Of a DNA stretch of 64,000 bases, positions 43,879-52,867 are shown in pieces. Source of the DNA: Paenibacillus endophyticus (GTDB lineage Bacteria; Bacillota; Bacilli; Paenibacillales; Paenibacillaceae); the NCBI RefSeq assembly GCF_014192395.1, contig NZ_JACHXW010000021.1, forward strand, positions 62,001 to 126,000. Reading direction: 5' to 3'. Both the position numbers and the translations under genes were made by a program. Within the stretch, counting starts at the first letter, position 1. Every line of letters starts with the position of its first letter. Under the pieces are notes generated by a model that was given only the letters and a program-made list of their open reading frames with translations, made no database searches and was not told the origin of the DNA.

Positions 43879-44340
43879 TTGAACAGTTATAATATTATGC
43901 CGACGATCAGTACCTTCTTCATCGTGCTGAGTGCCGTTCTAGTAGGGGTAGGCTGGAGTCTTGCAATTAAGCGCAGGCTGGAAGAGCATCAGAAGGTGAT
44001 GTTCTATGCAGCGGTATCTGCTACGATCTTCTTCATCGTGTATGTGTCGCGGACGATATTCGTCGGCAATACATCATGGGGCGGGCCAGACGGCTTGAAG
44101 CCTTATTACCTCGTTTTCCTTTTATTCCATATCGTCCTTGCTACGGTAGCTGCCGTATTCGGCATTACGACGCTAACGCTTGGTTATAAGAAAAAGTTTG
44201 CGAAGCATCGCAAGTGGGGCAAGGTAACATCGATGATTTGGTTTGTTACTGCGATTACAGGCACAATGGTTTATGTGTTGCTGTATCTCATGTACCCAGG
44301 CGGCCATACGAAGCCGGTTATTGATGCGATTTTTGGATAA
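43879..44340 (+). CDS. DUF420 membrane protein (CtaM/YozB-like oxidase maturation)
   Basis: 153 residues from TTG 43879 behind GGTGGGG. Four membrane helices with conserved Tyr/His residues (YVSRTIFVG, LVFLLFHIVLATVAAVFG, KKFAKHRKWGK, YPGGH). In Staphylococcus aureus the DUF420 protein CtaM is needed to make haem A-dependent oxidase. Its place at the end of this cta operon agrees. A strong terminator follows. Confidence 0.88.
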   Translation: MNSYNIMPTISTFFIVLSAVLVGVGWSLAIKRRLEEHQKVMFYAAVSATIFFIVYVSRTIFVGNTSWGGPDGLKPYYLVFLLFHIVLATVAAVFGITTLTLGYKKKFAKHRKWGKVTSMIWFVTAITGTMVYVLLYLMYPGGHTKPVIDAIFG

Positions 44341-44362
44341 GCATGAATGGATACACCTTAGA

Positions 44363-44411
44363 AGCTATGCATGCGAAAGAGCAATCTTTCGAGTGCATAG
44401 CTCTTTTTTTT
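44363..44411 (+). terminator. Terminator of the cta operon
   Basis: AGCTATGCA and TGCATAGCT form the outer stem, CGAAAGA and TCTTTCG the inner stem around gcaa, followed by eight Ts. This is one of the strongest hairpins in the window. Repeat copy C starts at its last T. Confidence 0.93.
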
Positions 44412-44513
44412 AAGCTAAGACTTATGCGTTTCAGGCGATAAAGTAATCTTCTATGTCTACGAGAAAAACGGATACCATCCTCTAGCAGAGGACGGCGAAG
44501 CCGTTTCTTTTTT
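44412..44513 (+). repeat. Dispersed intergenic repeat, copy C
   Basis: 102 bp, nearly the same length as copy A. It keeps GCGATAAAGTA, the CCTCT-agc-AGAGG hairpin and ACGGC-gaa-GCCGT; the outer stem is AAACGG/CCGTTT. It begins directly at the cta terminator and ends 10 bp before the GntR-type promoter at 44524. Confidence 0.8.
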
Positions 44514-44523
44514 ATGGTAAGGG

Positions 44524-44575
44524 TTGACAACTGTGTATACAGTGAATATACTGTGTATAAGGATATATACAGTAT
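44524..44575 (+). promoter_or_regulatory. Promoter with GntR(YtrA)-type operator
   Basis: TTGACA (44524-44529), a 17-bp spacer and TATACT (44547-44552) form a near-consensus promoter. CTGTGTATACAG (44531-44542) fills the spacer. ATACTGT (44548) and ACAGTAT (to 44575) form a perfect 7-bp inverted repeat over the -10 and start site. The GntR encoded in the operon is the likely ligand-controlled repressor. Confidence 0.82.
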
Positions 44576-44605
44576 AGAGAGTAAGCATTGAAGGGAGCGA
44601 GTGCT

Positions 44606-45331
44606 ATGGGATTATGGAAAGGCGCATGGTATTTGGCGAAGCATGAGCTTGCGAGAGATGGATGGAAGAGCCTGTTCACGTTATTGTTTGTCGGATACTT
44701 ATTGTTATTTACGGTTCCAATGATGAATAGCGTTCTTATTGGAGATAGCAACCAAATGATGAATTGGGCGACGGACTTTTTATATCTTACTTTCTTGCCT
44801 ATTCTTGGTTTTGTTATTAATCAAACGATGATGCGTTACTGGAAAGAAGATTCGTATACAAGAAAAATGGCATTATGGCGCATATTGCCGATCTCATCGA
44901 GGCAAATCGCACTTGGCCGAATTATACAGTTGAGCGTCGTTCTGTTCTGTGCCCATCTCGTCTATTTTATTTTGCAGTTCGTACTAGTGCGAAGCATGGG
45001 AGCGGATCTATCGGTTGTAACCTTTATTCAATACGCAGTGTTTTGGTTCGGTTACTCGCTTACAATAGCCATTATCTATGTATACTGGGAGATCGGTCAT
45101 TCGGGTAAAATCTATTTTTTCTCCAATCTCATTTATATCGCCTTACTGCTGATCGTCACCGTATGCTTTGCTACATTTAATGGCGGGACTATGGTTGCTT
45201 CTTCCCTACACGCAATTGAGGACGGAAGCTGGTGGTTGCCGATCATAGCCCTTGTCGTTTGTGTGGCAGCCATATTGATTGGGGTCAATCGGATTGAGAA
45301 TCGACTGGAGAGCCGTAGCTATCGGGCATAG
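44606..45331 (+). CDS. ABC-transporter-associated membrane protein
   Basis: 241 residues from ATG 44606 after AAGGGAGCG. About six membrane helices, with the short cytoplasmic segment YWKEDSYTRKMALWRILPISS resembling the ABC-2 permease coupling loop. It is first in an operon with a GntR regulator, two ATPases and a second permease, as in ytr-type loci. It probably pairs with the short-form ATPase at 45757. Confidence 0.72.
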   Translation: MGLWKGAWYLAKHELARDGWKSLFTLLFVGYLLLFTVPMMNSVLIGDSNQMMNWATDFLYLTFLPILGFVINQTMMRYWKEDSYTRKMALWRILPISSRQIALGRIIQLSVVLFCAHLVYFILQFVLVRSMGADLSVVTFIQYAVFWFGYSLTIAIIYVYWEIGHSGKIYFFSNLIYIALLLIVTVCFATFNGGTMVASSLHAIEDGSWWLPIIALVVCVAAILIGVNRIENRLESRSYRA

Positions 45332-45360
45332 TTAATTGGGAATGGAAGAAGGTGAGGTTT

Positions 45361-45747
45361 ATGCGGCTGCCGATACAGATCAATGAACAAAGTGCTGAGC
45401 CGCTTTACCATCAAATTGAAGTTCAACTAAGAGCTTTAATTGTCAGCGGTCAGTTGGCGGAAGGGATGCTGCTTCCGTCCATACGAGAGCTTGCGCAAAC
45501 AGTCAAATGCAGTGTTATTACAGTGAAGCGCGTATATAACGATTTGGAAGCTGAAGGCTTGCTTCGGACGAGGCAAGGGACGGGGACCTACGTAGCGCAG
45601 GTAGGCGATCAAGAGAGAGACCGGCACCGGCTTGCTGCAGTCGTTGAGGCATTGGAGCAGGCTGTCGTTGCCGCAAAGCGCGTGCAGTGTACGGAGGAAG
45701 AGCTGAAGGCGATATTCCAGGAAGCTTTGTCGAAACATTATGATTAA
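45361..45747 (+). CDS. GntR-family regulator, YtrA type
   Basis: 128 residues from ATG 45361. The winged helix is typical (EPLYHQIEVQLRALIVSG, LPSIRELAQTVKCSVITVKRVYNDLEAEGLL, GTGTYVA) with only a short helical C-terminal tail, as in the YtrA subfamily that controls ABC operons in response to cell-wall-active compounds. It is the second gene in the operon and probably binds the inverted repeat at 44531-44575. Confidence 0.9.
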   Translation: MRLPIQINEQSAEPLYHQIEVQLRALIVSGQLAEGMLLPSIRELAQTVKCSVITVKRVYNDLEAEGLLRTRQGTGTYVAQVGDQERDRHRLAAVVEALEQAVVAAKRVQCTEEELKAIFQEALSKHYD

Positions 45748-45756
45748 CGGAGGGAC

Positions 45757-46677
45757 ATGATGATGAACGAGACGTTGGCTATTCAACTAGACGGCGTAGA
45801 GCAGAGCCGTTCGAATTTCAAGCTTGGTCCGCTTCATATGAGTATTCCAAAAGGATATATTACAGCTATTGTTGGACCAAATGGCTGCGGCAAAAGCTCG
45901 ACGTTCCGACTGATGCTTGATCTGGATAAAGCGGATAAAGGGACAATCGAGCTGCTTGGCTGCAATGTCAATCAAGGAATGGACACTGAGCTGAAGAAAC
46001 GGATCGGATACTTGCATGATCAATCCTCCTCCCATGAGAACAATATGATTGGTGCCGCCAAAGCGGAGTTTCACCGGTTCTGGTACGATGACTGGGATAT
46101 TAATCGTTACCGGGAGCTGCTGCATATCCTTGAGGTGGAGGATCATCTTATGCTAGGCAAAATGTCAAAAGGAATGCGGCGCAAATTCGAATTTGCGCTG
46201 GCGCTGGCGCATGGACCGGAGCTGCTCCTTCTGGATGAGCCTTCGTCAGGACTTGATCCGCTTGCCTGGAAAACGATGATTGAGGTGCTTCACCGTTACA
46301 TGGATCGAGGAGATCGTACGATTCTGATGACTTCCCATATCATTGAAGAAGTAAAGCGGCTTGCCGATTACATTGTTTTTATGGCGCAGGGCAGGGTGCT
46401 TGGGATGTATGAGAAGGATGAGCTGTTCAGCAGCTGGTTCACGTTGTTCGTTAGCGGGGCGGAGCTAACGGCGAAGAAAGCAGCCGAGCTGCCTGGACAA
46501 TGCGGAGTCGAGCATGCTGGGGCGACAACCTTCCGGATTACGACGAACAAAGCTGCCGAAGCAGAGGAATGGTGCGCCGCAGAGGGATACCAGATTGTCA
46601 GCAGACAGGCGCTGGAGCTTGATGAAATCATGAGCGCGTTACTGCAGCAGGACCGATTGCATTCAAGAAGGAACTAA
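45757..46677 (+). CDS. ABC transporter ATP-binding protein (YtrB-like)
   Basis: 306 residues. ATG 45757, with ATG 45763 also possible; GGAGGG just upstream. Walker A GPNGCGKSS, signature MSKGMRRKFEF, Walker B LLLLDEPSSGLD, H-loop MTSHIIEE. The signature is of the SKGM type found in ABC-2 ATPases. It starts 9 bp after the regulator gene. It likely pairs with the membrane protein at 44606. Confidence 0.9.
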   Translation: MMMNETLAIQLDGVEQSRSNFKLGPLHMSIPKGYITAIVGPNGCGKSSTFRLMLDLDKADKGTIELLGCNVNQGMDTELKKRIGYLHDQSSSHENNMIGAAKAEFHRFWYDDWDINRYRELLHILEVEDHLMLGKMSKGMRRKFEFALALAHGPELLLLDEPSSGLDPLAWKTMIEVLHRYMDRGDRTILMTSHIIEEVKRLADYIVFMAQGRVLGMYEKDELFSSWFTLFVSGAELTAKKAAELPGQCGVEHAGATTFRITTNKAAEAEEWCAAEGYQIVSRQALELDEIMSALLQQDRLHSRRN

Positions 46678-46695
46678 TAGAGGAGGAACAATACA

Positions 46696-47601
46696 ATGCA
46701 TCCATTAAGAGTAGAAAAAGTCGTCAAACAATACGGGGATAAAACAGCCGTCAACGGAATCAGCTTCGAGGTAAGCGAAGGAGAAATCTATGGCTTGCTT
46801 GGCGCGAACGGAGCCGGCAAGACGACTACGATGCGGATGGTGCTTGGCCTAATTTACCCGGACGAAGGAAATATCCTGTACAACGGGAAAGCCTACAGCA
46901 AGGAGCAGCTTCGCAATCTAGGCTACTTGCCGGAGGAGAGAGGCTTGTATCCAAAGGTGCGCATTAGCGACCAGCTAATCTACTTGGGTCAGCTGCGGGG
47001 CATGTCCAAGAAGGATGCCGATCAAAGCTTGAAGAAATGGTTAGATCGCTTTGATGTACCCGAGTATTACAACAAACGGGTCGAGGAGCTGTCTAAAGGA
47101 AATCAGCAGAAGATTGGATTCATCGCAAGCGTTATCCACTCTCCGAAAATTGTCATTTTGGACGAAGCCTTCAGCGGTCTCGATCCGGTCAACGTGGAAT
47201 TGTTGAAATCGACGGTCAAAGAGCTGCGGGATTCAGGCAGCAGCATCTTGTTCTCGACGCATCGGATGGAGCATGTAGAGGAGCTGTGCCGAAATATTAC
47301 GATCCTGCACCGTTCAAATGTCGTGCTGAAAGGCAATTTGAAAGACATCAAAAAACAGTTTCCTAAAGAGCGCGTTATTCTTAGCACTGATAAGGAAGTG
47401 TCCGGGCTTGAGAGCCTGAAGGGAGTTACGCAGGTGACTCGCCATGAGAATGGCTACGAGGTAGGCATCGCAAGCGAAGCGGCAGGCATGGACATCCTCC
47501 ATCATGCGCTCAAACAAACAAATATTTCGAGGTTTGAGATCAAAGAACCGACATTAAACGAAATTTTCATTAAAACAGTAGGTGGTGACAGCCATGAATA
47601 G
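46696..47601 (+). CDS. ABC transporter ATP-binding protein (NatA-like)
   Basis: 301 residues. Walker A GANGAGKTT, signature LSKGNQQKIGF, Walker B IVILDEAFSGLD, H-loop FSTHRMEH, followed by the DUF4162 C-terminal domain seen in NatA/EcsA-type ATPases (about 225-300). The ribosome site is AGAGGAGGAA. Its last codons overlap the permease start. Confidence 0.92.
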   Translation: MHPLRVEKVVKQYGDKTAVNGISFEVSEGEIYGLLGANGAGKTTTMRMVLGLIYPDEGNILYNGKAYSKEQLRNLGYLPEERGLYPKVRISDQLIYLGQLRGMSKKDADQSLKKWLDRFDVPEYYNKRVEELSKGNQQKIGFIASVIHSPKIVILDEAFSGLDPVNVELLKSTVKELRDSGSSILFSTHRMEHVEELCRNITILHRSNVVLKGNLKDIKKQFPKERVILSTDKEVSGLESLKGVTQVTRHENGYEVGIASEAAGMDILHHALKQTNISRFEIKEPTLNEIFIKTVGGDSHE

Positions 47602-48901
47602 TTTTTGGACCGTAGTTGGCTTTACGTTAAAGAATAAATTCAGAGGCAAAGCATTTTTGATTACAACGCTTATCATTGCTCTCATTATTACGATCGGTAT
47701 TAACCTGCCTTATATATTCTCGCAATTCAACAGCGGCGATAAGGTCACGAGCATCGGTTATGTTCAATCGGCGCAATCAGAAGGCTCGGCGACAGGCGAC
47801 CAGCTCAAAGCTTATTTCGAAGCACAGGAGAAGCCAGGCGTAAAGCTGGTATCTTATGAAGACAAAGGCTCAGAAGCCGAGAATGAGAAGCAGCTGAAGC
47901 AGGCTATTACGGATAAAGACATTAAAGGCTATCTAGCTTTTGGTGAAATGACAGATAGCGGTTTCCCGGAAATGACATATAAATCCGAAAAAATGCTTGC
48001 ATTCGAGCTTACGAGCTCTATCCAAAATGGCTTGCAAGTCATTCGCCAGGGAACCGTCCTAAAGGATGCAGGTTTGAGCTCCGAGCAGTTGGCGTTGTTG
48101 AATGCGCCGATTGAAATTGCATCGGTGCAGATCTCGGCTACGGAAGGCGCAGGCAACCTCGGTGAAGGCAAAACGCCGGAAGAGCAAGCCGTTAATATGG
48201 GACTTGTGTACTTTATCGTCATTCTATTGTTCATGGCCATTATGATTACGGGTCAAATGATTGCATCTGAGATTACGGCAGAAAAAAGCTCGCGCGTAAT
48301 GGAGCTGCTCATTACAAGCGTTTCCCCGCTTAAGCAAATGTTCGGCAAAATCGTCGGCATGTTTTTAGTCGGATTGATCCAAATCACGGTTTATGTACTT
48401 GTTATCATCATTAATATAAAATTGCCGCACAATAACGAAATGCTTGTGAAATTCAATATCGATCTGTCTCAGATCGATCCGATGCTTCTCATGTATTCCG
48501 TCCTGTTCTATTTGACAGGTTACTTCCTGTTTGCAACCTTGTTCGCTGCGGTAGGTTCAATCGTCAGCCGCACCGAGGATCTGGGTCAAGCGGTATTGCC
48601 CATCACGATGCTCTCGCTGGCTGGCTTCTACATCGCCATCTTCAGTATCTCAAGTCCGGACAGCATGCTGGTTAAGATTTCGTCGTTCATTCCATTCTTC
48701 TCGCCATTCGTTATGCTGCTAAGATTGGGCTTGACCGATCCGCCAATGTGGCAGGTGCTGGGCTCGATCGGGCTGCTGCTCGTAACGATTTACGCATCGG
48801 TATGGGTTTCGGCGAAAATTTATCGCACAGGTGTACTGATGTACGGCAAGCGACCTACGTTTAAGGAGCTTCGCAAGGCGATGAAGGCTTATAAGATTTA
48901 G
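47594..48901 (+). CDS. ABC-2 permease (NatB-like)
   Basis: 435 residues from ATG 47594, overlapping the ATPase stop by 8 bp, with AGGTGGTG upstream. One N-terminal helix, a large outside domain (about 40-195), then six helices with the ABC-2 segment ITAEKSSRVMELLITSVSP. It resembles NatB (ABC-2 family type 3). It is the last gene of the operon; the terminator is at 48961. Confidence 0.9.
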   Translation: MNSFWTVVGFTLKNKFRGKAFLITTLIIALIITIGINLPYIFSQFNSGDKVTSIGYVQSAQSEGSATGDQLKAYFEAQEKPGVKLVSYEDKGSEAENEKQLKQAITDKDIKGYLAFGEMTDSGFPEMTYKSEKMLAFELTSSIQNGLQVIRQGTVLKDAGLSSEQLALLNAPIEIASVQISATEGAGNLGEGKTPEEQAVNMGLVYFIVILLFMAIMITGQMIASEITAEKSSRVMELLITSVSPLKQMFGKIVGMFLVGLIQITVYVLVIIINIKLPHNNEMLVKFNIDLSQIDPMLLMYSVLFYLTGYFLFATLFAAVGSIVSRTEDLGQAVLPITMLSLAGFYIAIFSISSPDSMLVKISSFIPFFSPFVMLLRLGLTDPPMWQVLGSIGLLLVTIYASVWVSAKIYRTGVLMYGKRPTFKELRKAMKAYKI

Positions 48902-48960
48902 TGGGATTTTGGACGATTTGTGTGGGAGTAATAGTTACGAAGAATGAGACTTTATTTTCG

Positions 48961-48998
48961 AGCCAGTTAGATCAGTTCTCTGATCTGACTGGCTTTTT
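48961..48998 (+). terminator. Terminator of the GntR-ABC operon
   Basis: AGCCAGTTAGATCAG pairs with CTGATCTGACTGGCT (one mismatch region), then TTTTT. Confidence 0.93.
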
Positions 48999-49250
48999 AG
49001 TATTTATATATAGGTTTATTAATGTTTTCAGAGGGACGAAATTATTTGTAGCTAGGTATTAGGTACAACCAATCAGGGTACGGATAATAACGGATAATAA
49101 GGAATAGGAGTAAAAGCCGGATAAAGTCTTCAGAACTTATACTTTTAGCAGGGCTAGATCCCCCACTGAGATTGAAGGCTTGCTGAGCAAAAGAGAATTG
49201 GGATAGCTGCTTAAGTCAATTGACAGCGTTTGATGCTCCCACTCATGCAG
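48999..49250. other. Intergenic region with no recognised feature
   Basis: AT-rich, with short direct repeats (GGATAATAACGGATAATAAGG near 49082). No gene, terminator or operator that I can support. Confidence 0.4.
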
Positions 49251-50153
49251 TCAGTACGGGGAAGTAGCGTTCCCTTTCAGTCGTTTGAATCTCGACGGAG
49301 AGATCCCTTTATATTTCCTAAATTGTTTTGAGAAATAGCTCAGATGCTGAAAGCCGTTCTCGAGCGCTGCTTCTAACATGCTGCAGGAGCCGGATTGTAT
49401 CATGAGCGCGGCACTGTTGACGCGGAGCAGATTAATGTATTCCATAGGCCTCATGTCTGTCAGTTCTTTGAATAACCGACACAGATGGGACGACGATATG
49501 GAGCCGATGGCCGTCAGGTCGTTGAGCGTGAGCGGAGACTTGTAGTTTTCGTCGATGTACTCCAACACTTGAAGCATATTCTTCCACTTGTGCGCGTTTA
49601 ACGGATTGGAGCGTTCGTAAAGGTGTTTTGGAATCAATTTCGGGTAGAGAGCCGCGAGAAGCATATAAAGCCGCCCCTTTACGCAAAGCTGAAATCCGTC
49701 ATGCCCGTTATGGTATTCCATAAGCAGATCTTCAATTTTATTGATCACGGGTCGATCCTGAGCTCGTTGTCCCGATAGCAGTGGAGGGAACAGCATCTCC
49801 CCCCTAAGAAGCGGATTCAAGTACTGCTCCTGACATAAATCGGGATGTAGGGCGGATAGCCAAGACAGCTTGAATACGATGGCTGTATAGGAGCAACCCG
49901 TTTCGGCATCGCTATAGCCGCTGTGGGGCTCTCCCGAATTAATGATTAGGCAATCTCCAGCTTGCACGGGAATCTCGGAATGATTCACGGAGAAAACGGC
50001 TTGTCCCGCTCTTATATGAATCAGTTCAATCTCTTTGTGCCAATGCATCGGAAGGATTTGCTGATTACCCAAACAGTAATCCACGTTATAGACGGCGAAA
50101 GGAAAGCCTGAGGAGCCGTGCGGCACTTTTTCCAAAAGACGGTATTCCAGCAA
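49251..50153 (-). CDS. AraC-family transcriptional regulator
   Basis: 300 residues from TTG 50153, chosen because GGAGGCG lies 7 bp upstream; a frame to 50195 has no site. The N-terminal cupin (about 15-150, MHWHKEIELIHIRAG) binds a sugar-like ligand. The C-terminal AraC double helix-turn-helix (about 200-295) contains SSSHLCRLFKELTDMRPMEYINLLRV and GFQHLSYFSKQFRKYKGISP. It is divergent from the GH31 gene and probably regulates it; two direct repeats spaced 21 bp lie between them. Confidence 0.92.
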   Translation of the reverse strand: MLEYRLLEKVPHGSSGFPFAVYNVDYCLGNQQILPMHWHKEIELIHIRAGQAVFSVNHSEIPVQAGDCLIINSGEPHSGYSDAETGCSYTAIVFKLSWLSALHPDLCQEQYLNPLLRGEMLFPPLLSGQRAQDRPVINKIEDLLMEYHNGHDGFQLCVKGRLYMLLAALYPKLIPKHLYERSNPLNAHKWKNMLQVLEYIDENYKSPLTLNDLTAIGSISSSHLCRLFKELTDMRPMEYINLLRVNSAALMIQSGSCSMLEAALENGFQHLSYFSKQFRKYKGISPSRFKRLKGNATSPY

Positions 50154-50175
50154 AGTAAATCGCCTCCATATCAAT

Positions 50176-50203
50176 ATTGAGTCAATTATAAGCAAAATTG
50201 AGT
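50176..50203. promoter_or_regulatory. Candidate AraC operator: direct repeat ATTGAGT
   Basis: ATTGAGT occurs at 50176-50182 and 50197-50203, exactly 21 bp apart (two helical turns), as AraC-type half sites are. A TATAAT at 50233-50238 is the likely -10 of the GH31 promoter. Confidence 0.5.
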
Positions 50204-50269
50204 TAGAAGTTAATTCAAAAAATCAATATCATTATAATTGTCTGAAATTATATAACGGGAGGGTTTGAA

Positions 50270-52702
50270 ATGCCAATCTTGGATTACAAGCAGTTGCCTG
50301 AAGCTCTGGTAATTGAAATGGGTGACGGAAGAATGAGGATCATGCCATACAACGACAAAGTCATTCGAATTCAGTATACGAAGGAAGCAGATTTCAGCAC
50401 CAAAGCAAGCATGGCGGTAGTGGGGGAGCCGGATGCCGAAACCTCTTACAATCTGGAGGATCGTGGAGATGAGCTTGTTTTTCTTACGGCTCAGCTGAAT
50501 ATTCGAATAAATAAACAATCAGGTTCATTTTCTTATTACGACGCGGGCGGCTGCTTGTTGACGAGTGAGCCTGCGCGAGGCGGTAAGACGCTGGAGTCGG
50601 TAGACGTCTTCAAGTCAGTGTTCGACGAGTCGTCGAATTTGGATACAGGGCAGGGAGCAGACGGACTGAGGGTTAGAGCTGAGAATATCCGGAAGACGTT
50701 CGATCGCAAGGCATACCGCACGAAGCTTGAATTCGAATGGGCGGATGGAGAAGCGTTGTACGGATTGGGCTCTCACGAGGAAGGCATGTTTAATTTGCGA
50801 GGTCAGCATCAATATTTGTATCAACAGAATATGAAAGCAGTTGTACCCATTCTAGTTTCGACGAGAGGGTACGGTATTTTCCTCGATAGTTACTCACTGA
50901 TCATGTTCCATGATGACGCGTTCGGCTCCTATCTGTCTTCCGAGGTTGATGATGAACTTGACTATTATTTCATCTGCGGCCCGGAAATGGATGAGATCGT
51001 GAGCGGCGTTCGTTTCCTGACCGGGAAAGCGCCGATGCTTCCCAAGTGGGCGCTCGGATATGTACAGTCCAAGGAGAGATATACCTCGCAAGAGGAATTG
51101 GTGGCCACCGTCCGGGAATATCGGGAAAGACGCTTGCCGCTCGATTGCATTGTCCTGGATTGGAAATCTTGGACGGGGGAACTTTGGGGCCAAAAGACGC
51201 TGGATCCGGACAGGTTCCCAGAGCCTGTTGCCATGACGGAGCAATTGCACGCGATGAATTCACGTCTCATGGTATCGATTTGGCCCATTATGAATCCGGA
51301 AAGCGATAATCATAAGGAGATGCTGCAGCATGACGGGCTTCTAGGCAATCGCGCCACCTATGACGCATTCCAGGAAAAGGCGAGGAGAATCTATTGGAAG
51401 CAGGCAAACGAAGGTTTATTTTCGAATGGCGTTGATGCCTGGTGGTGCGATTGCACGGAACCGTTTGAGGCTGACTGGAAAGGAGCTGTCAAGCCGGGAC
51501 CTGAGGAGCGCATGATTATTAATTCGGATGAGGCTAAGTTGTATCTGGATCCAGAACTAATCAACGCGTATTCGCTGCTGCATTCCCAAGGTATCTATGA
51601 AGGCCAGCGGGCGGAGTCGGAAGATAAGCGAGTTGTTAATTTGACACGTTCCGCGTATGCCGGGCAGCATCGTTATGGAACTGTCACTTGGTCCGGCGAC
51701 ATCTCGGCGAACTGGGATACAATGCGCAAGCAAATTCCGGACGGCCTAAATTTCTGCGCGACGGGTTCTCCCTATTGGACTCTGGATATCGGAGGGTTTT
51801 TCGTTCAAAATAAGCCTGATCTATGGTTTTGGAGCGGGGATTATGACGATGGCGTCAATGATCTCGGTTATAGAGAACTTTATGTCCGGTGGTTCCAGTA
51901 TGCCGCATTCCTGCCGATGTTCCGTTCCCACGGCACGGATACGCCGCGGGAAATTTGGCAATTTGGGAATCCTGGAGAGCCTTTCCACGATGCGCTCTTG
52001 ACGTTCCTTGAGCTGCGCTATAAACTGATGCCTTATATGTACTCCTTAGTCTCCCGTATTTATCGGGACGATTACACGATAATGCGAGCGCTGCCGTTTG
52101 ATTTCCGGATGGATGCCGCCACATACGATGTTGACGATCAATTTATGTTTGGTCCTGCTCTGCTCGTTAATCCCGTCACTCGGCCTATGTACTATGATGT
52201 CAACTCTAAGCCCATTGAAGGATCGCTTAAGACGAGAAGCGTTTATTTGCCTCTAGGGAGTAAGTGGATCGACTTTTGGGAGAACCGTGTCTATGAAGGC
52301 GGCCAGACTCTGGAAGCTGAGGCACCCTTGGAACGTATTCCGTTATTCGTTCGGTCAGGCTCCATTCTTCCGATGAAGAATGGAATGCAATTTGCTGACG
52401 ATCGTTCGGACGGGCGACTGTATGTCCGCATCTATGGAGGCCAAAGCGCATCATTTGACTATTATGAAGACGAGGGTGACAACTACCGCTATGAGAGCGG
52501 TGAGTACGCTACCATTTCGATGGATTGGAACGAAGAGACGCGTATGTTCACGCTTGGAGACCGGAAGGGCAGCTATCCGGGTATGCCTATTCAATTAGAC
52601 ATAACCATTCTTCTGCATGAACCGGGTGCCGATGGGCATTCCATAACGCTTGCTGACAAACCAGTTAATTATGTTGGGAAAAAACATGAGATTGCTTTTT
52701 AA
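50270..52702 (+). CDS. Glycoside hydrolase family 31 (alpha-glucosidase/alpha-xylosidase-like)
   Basis: 810 residues, close to the usual size. An N-terminal beta domain (1-220), the (beta/alpha)8 barrel (about 250-590) and C-terminal beta domains follow. The nucleophile is Asp394 in DAWWCDCTEPF and the acid/base Asp477 in TWSGDISANW; both are expected family motifs. There is no signal peptide, so it acts in the cytoplasm on imported oligosaccharide. The WWCD motif and sequence around it resemble alpha-xylosidases. It heads the carbohydrate locus. Confidence 0.92.
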   Translation: MPILDYKQLPEALVIEMGDGRMRIMPYNDKVIRIQYTKEADFSTKASMAVVGEPDAETSYNLEDRGDELVFLTAQLNIRINKQSGSFSYYDAGGCLLTSEPARGGKTLESVDVFKSVFDESSNLDTGQGADGLRVRAENIRKTFDRKAYRTKLEFEWADGEALYGLGSHEEGMFNLRGQHQYLYQQNMKAVVPILVSTRGYGIFLDSYSLIMFHDDAFGSYLSSEVDDELDYYFICGPEMDEIVSGVRFLTGKAPMLPKWALGYVQSKERYTSQEELVATVREYRERRLPLDCIVLDWKSWTGELWGQKTLDPDRFPEPVAMTEQLHAMNSRLMVSIWPIMNPESDNHKEMLQHDGLLGNRATYDAFQEKARRIYWKQANEGLFSNGVDAWWCDCTEPFEADWKGAVKPGPEERMIINSDEAKLYLDPELINAYSLLHSQGIYEGQRAESEDKRVVNLTRSAYAGQHRYGTVTWSGDISANWDTMRKQIPDGLNFCATGSPYWTLDIGGFFVQNKPDLWFWSGDYDDGVNDLGYRELYVRWFQYAAFLPMFRSHGTDTPREIWQFGNPGEPFHDALLTFLELRYKLMPYMYSLVSRIYRDDYTIMRALPFDFRMDAATYDVDDQFMFGPALLVNPVTRPMYYDVNSKPIEGSLKTRSVYLPLGSKWIDFWENRVYEGGQTLEAEAPLERIPLFVRSGSILPMKNGMQFADDRSDGRLYVRIYGGQSASFDYYEDEGDNYRYESGEYATISMDWNEETRMFTLGDRKGSYPGMPIQLDITILLHEPGADGHSITLADKPVNYVGKKHEIAF

Positions 52703-52719
52703 ACGAAAATAGCAGGAGT

Positions 52720-52748
52720 AACGCTAGCCAGGGGGTTGGGCTAGCGTT
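52720..52748 (+). terminator. Hairpin after GH31
   Basis: AACGCTAGCC pairs perfectly with GGCTAGCGTT around a 9-base loop; the T run is poor. It may be a terminator or a transcript-stabilising hairpin. Confidence 0.6.
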
Positions 52749-52867
52749 GCACTTTCGCTGAACTCTGGATGGAAACGAACATTCCTTAGCACAATTCCGA
52801 CAGCAGTCGTCATTCGATTATCTGCCATGTTAATATGGAAGTAATTCCACTGGAGATTGGGTGACTT

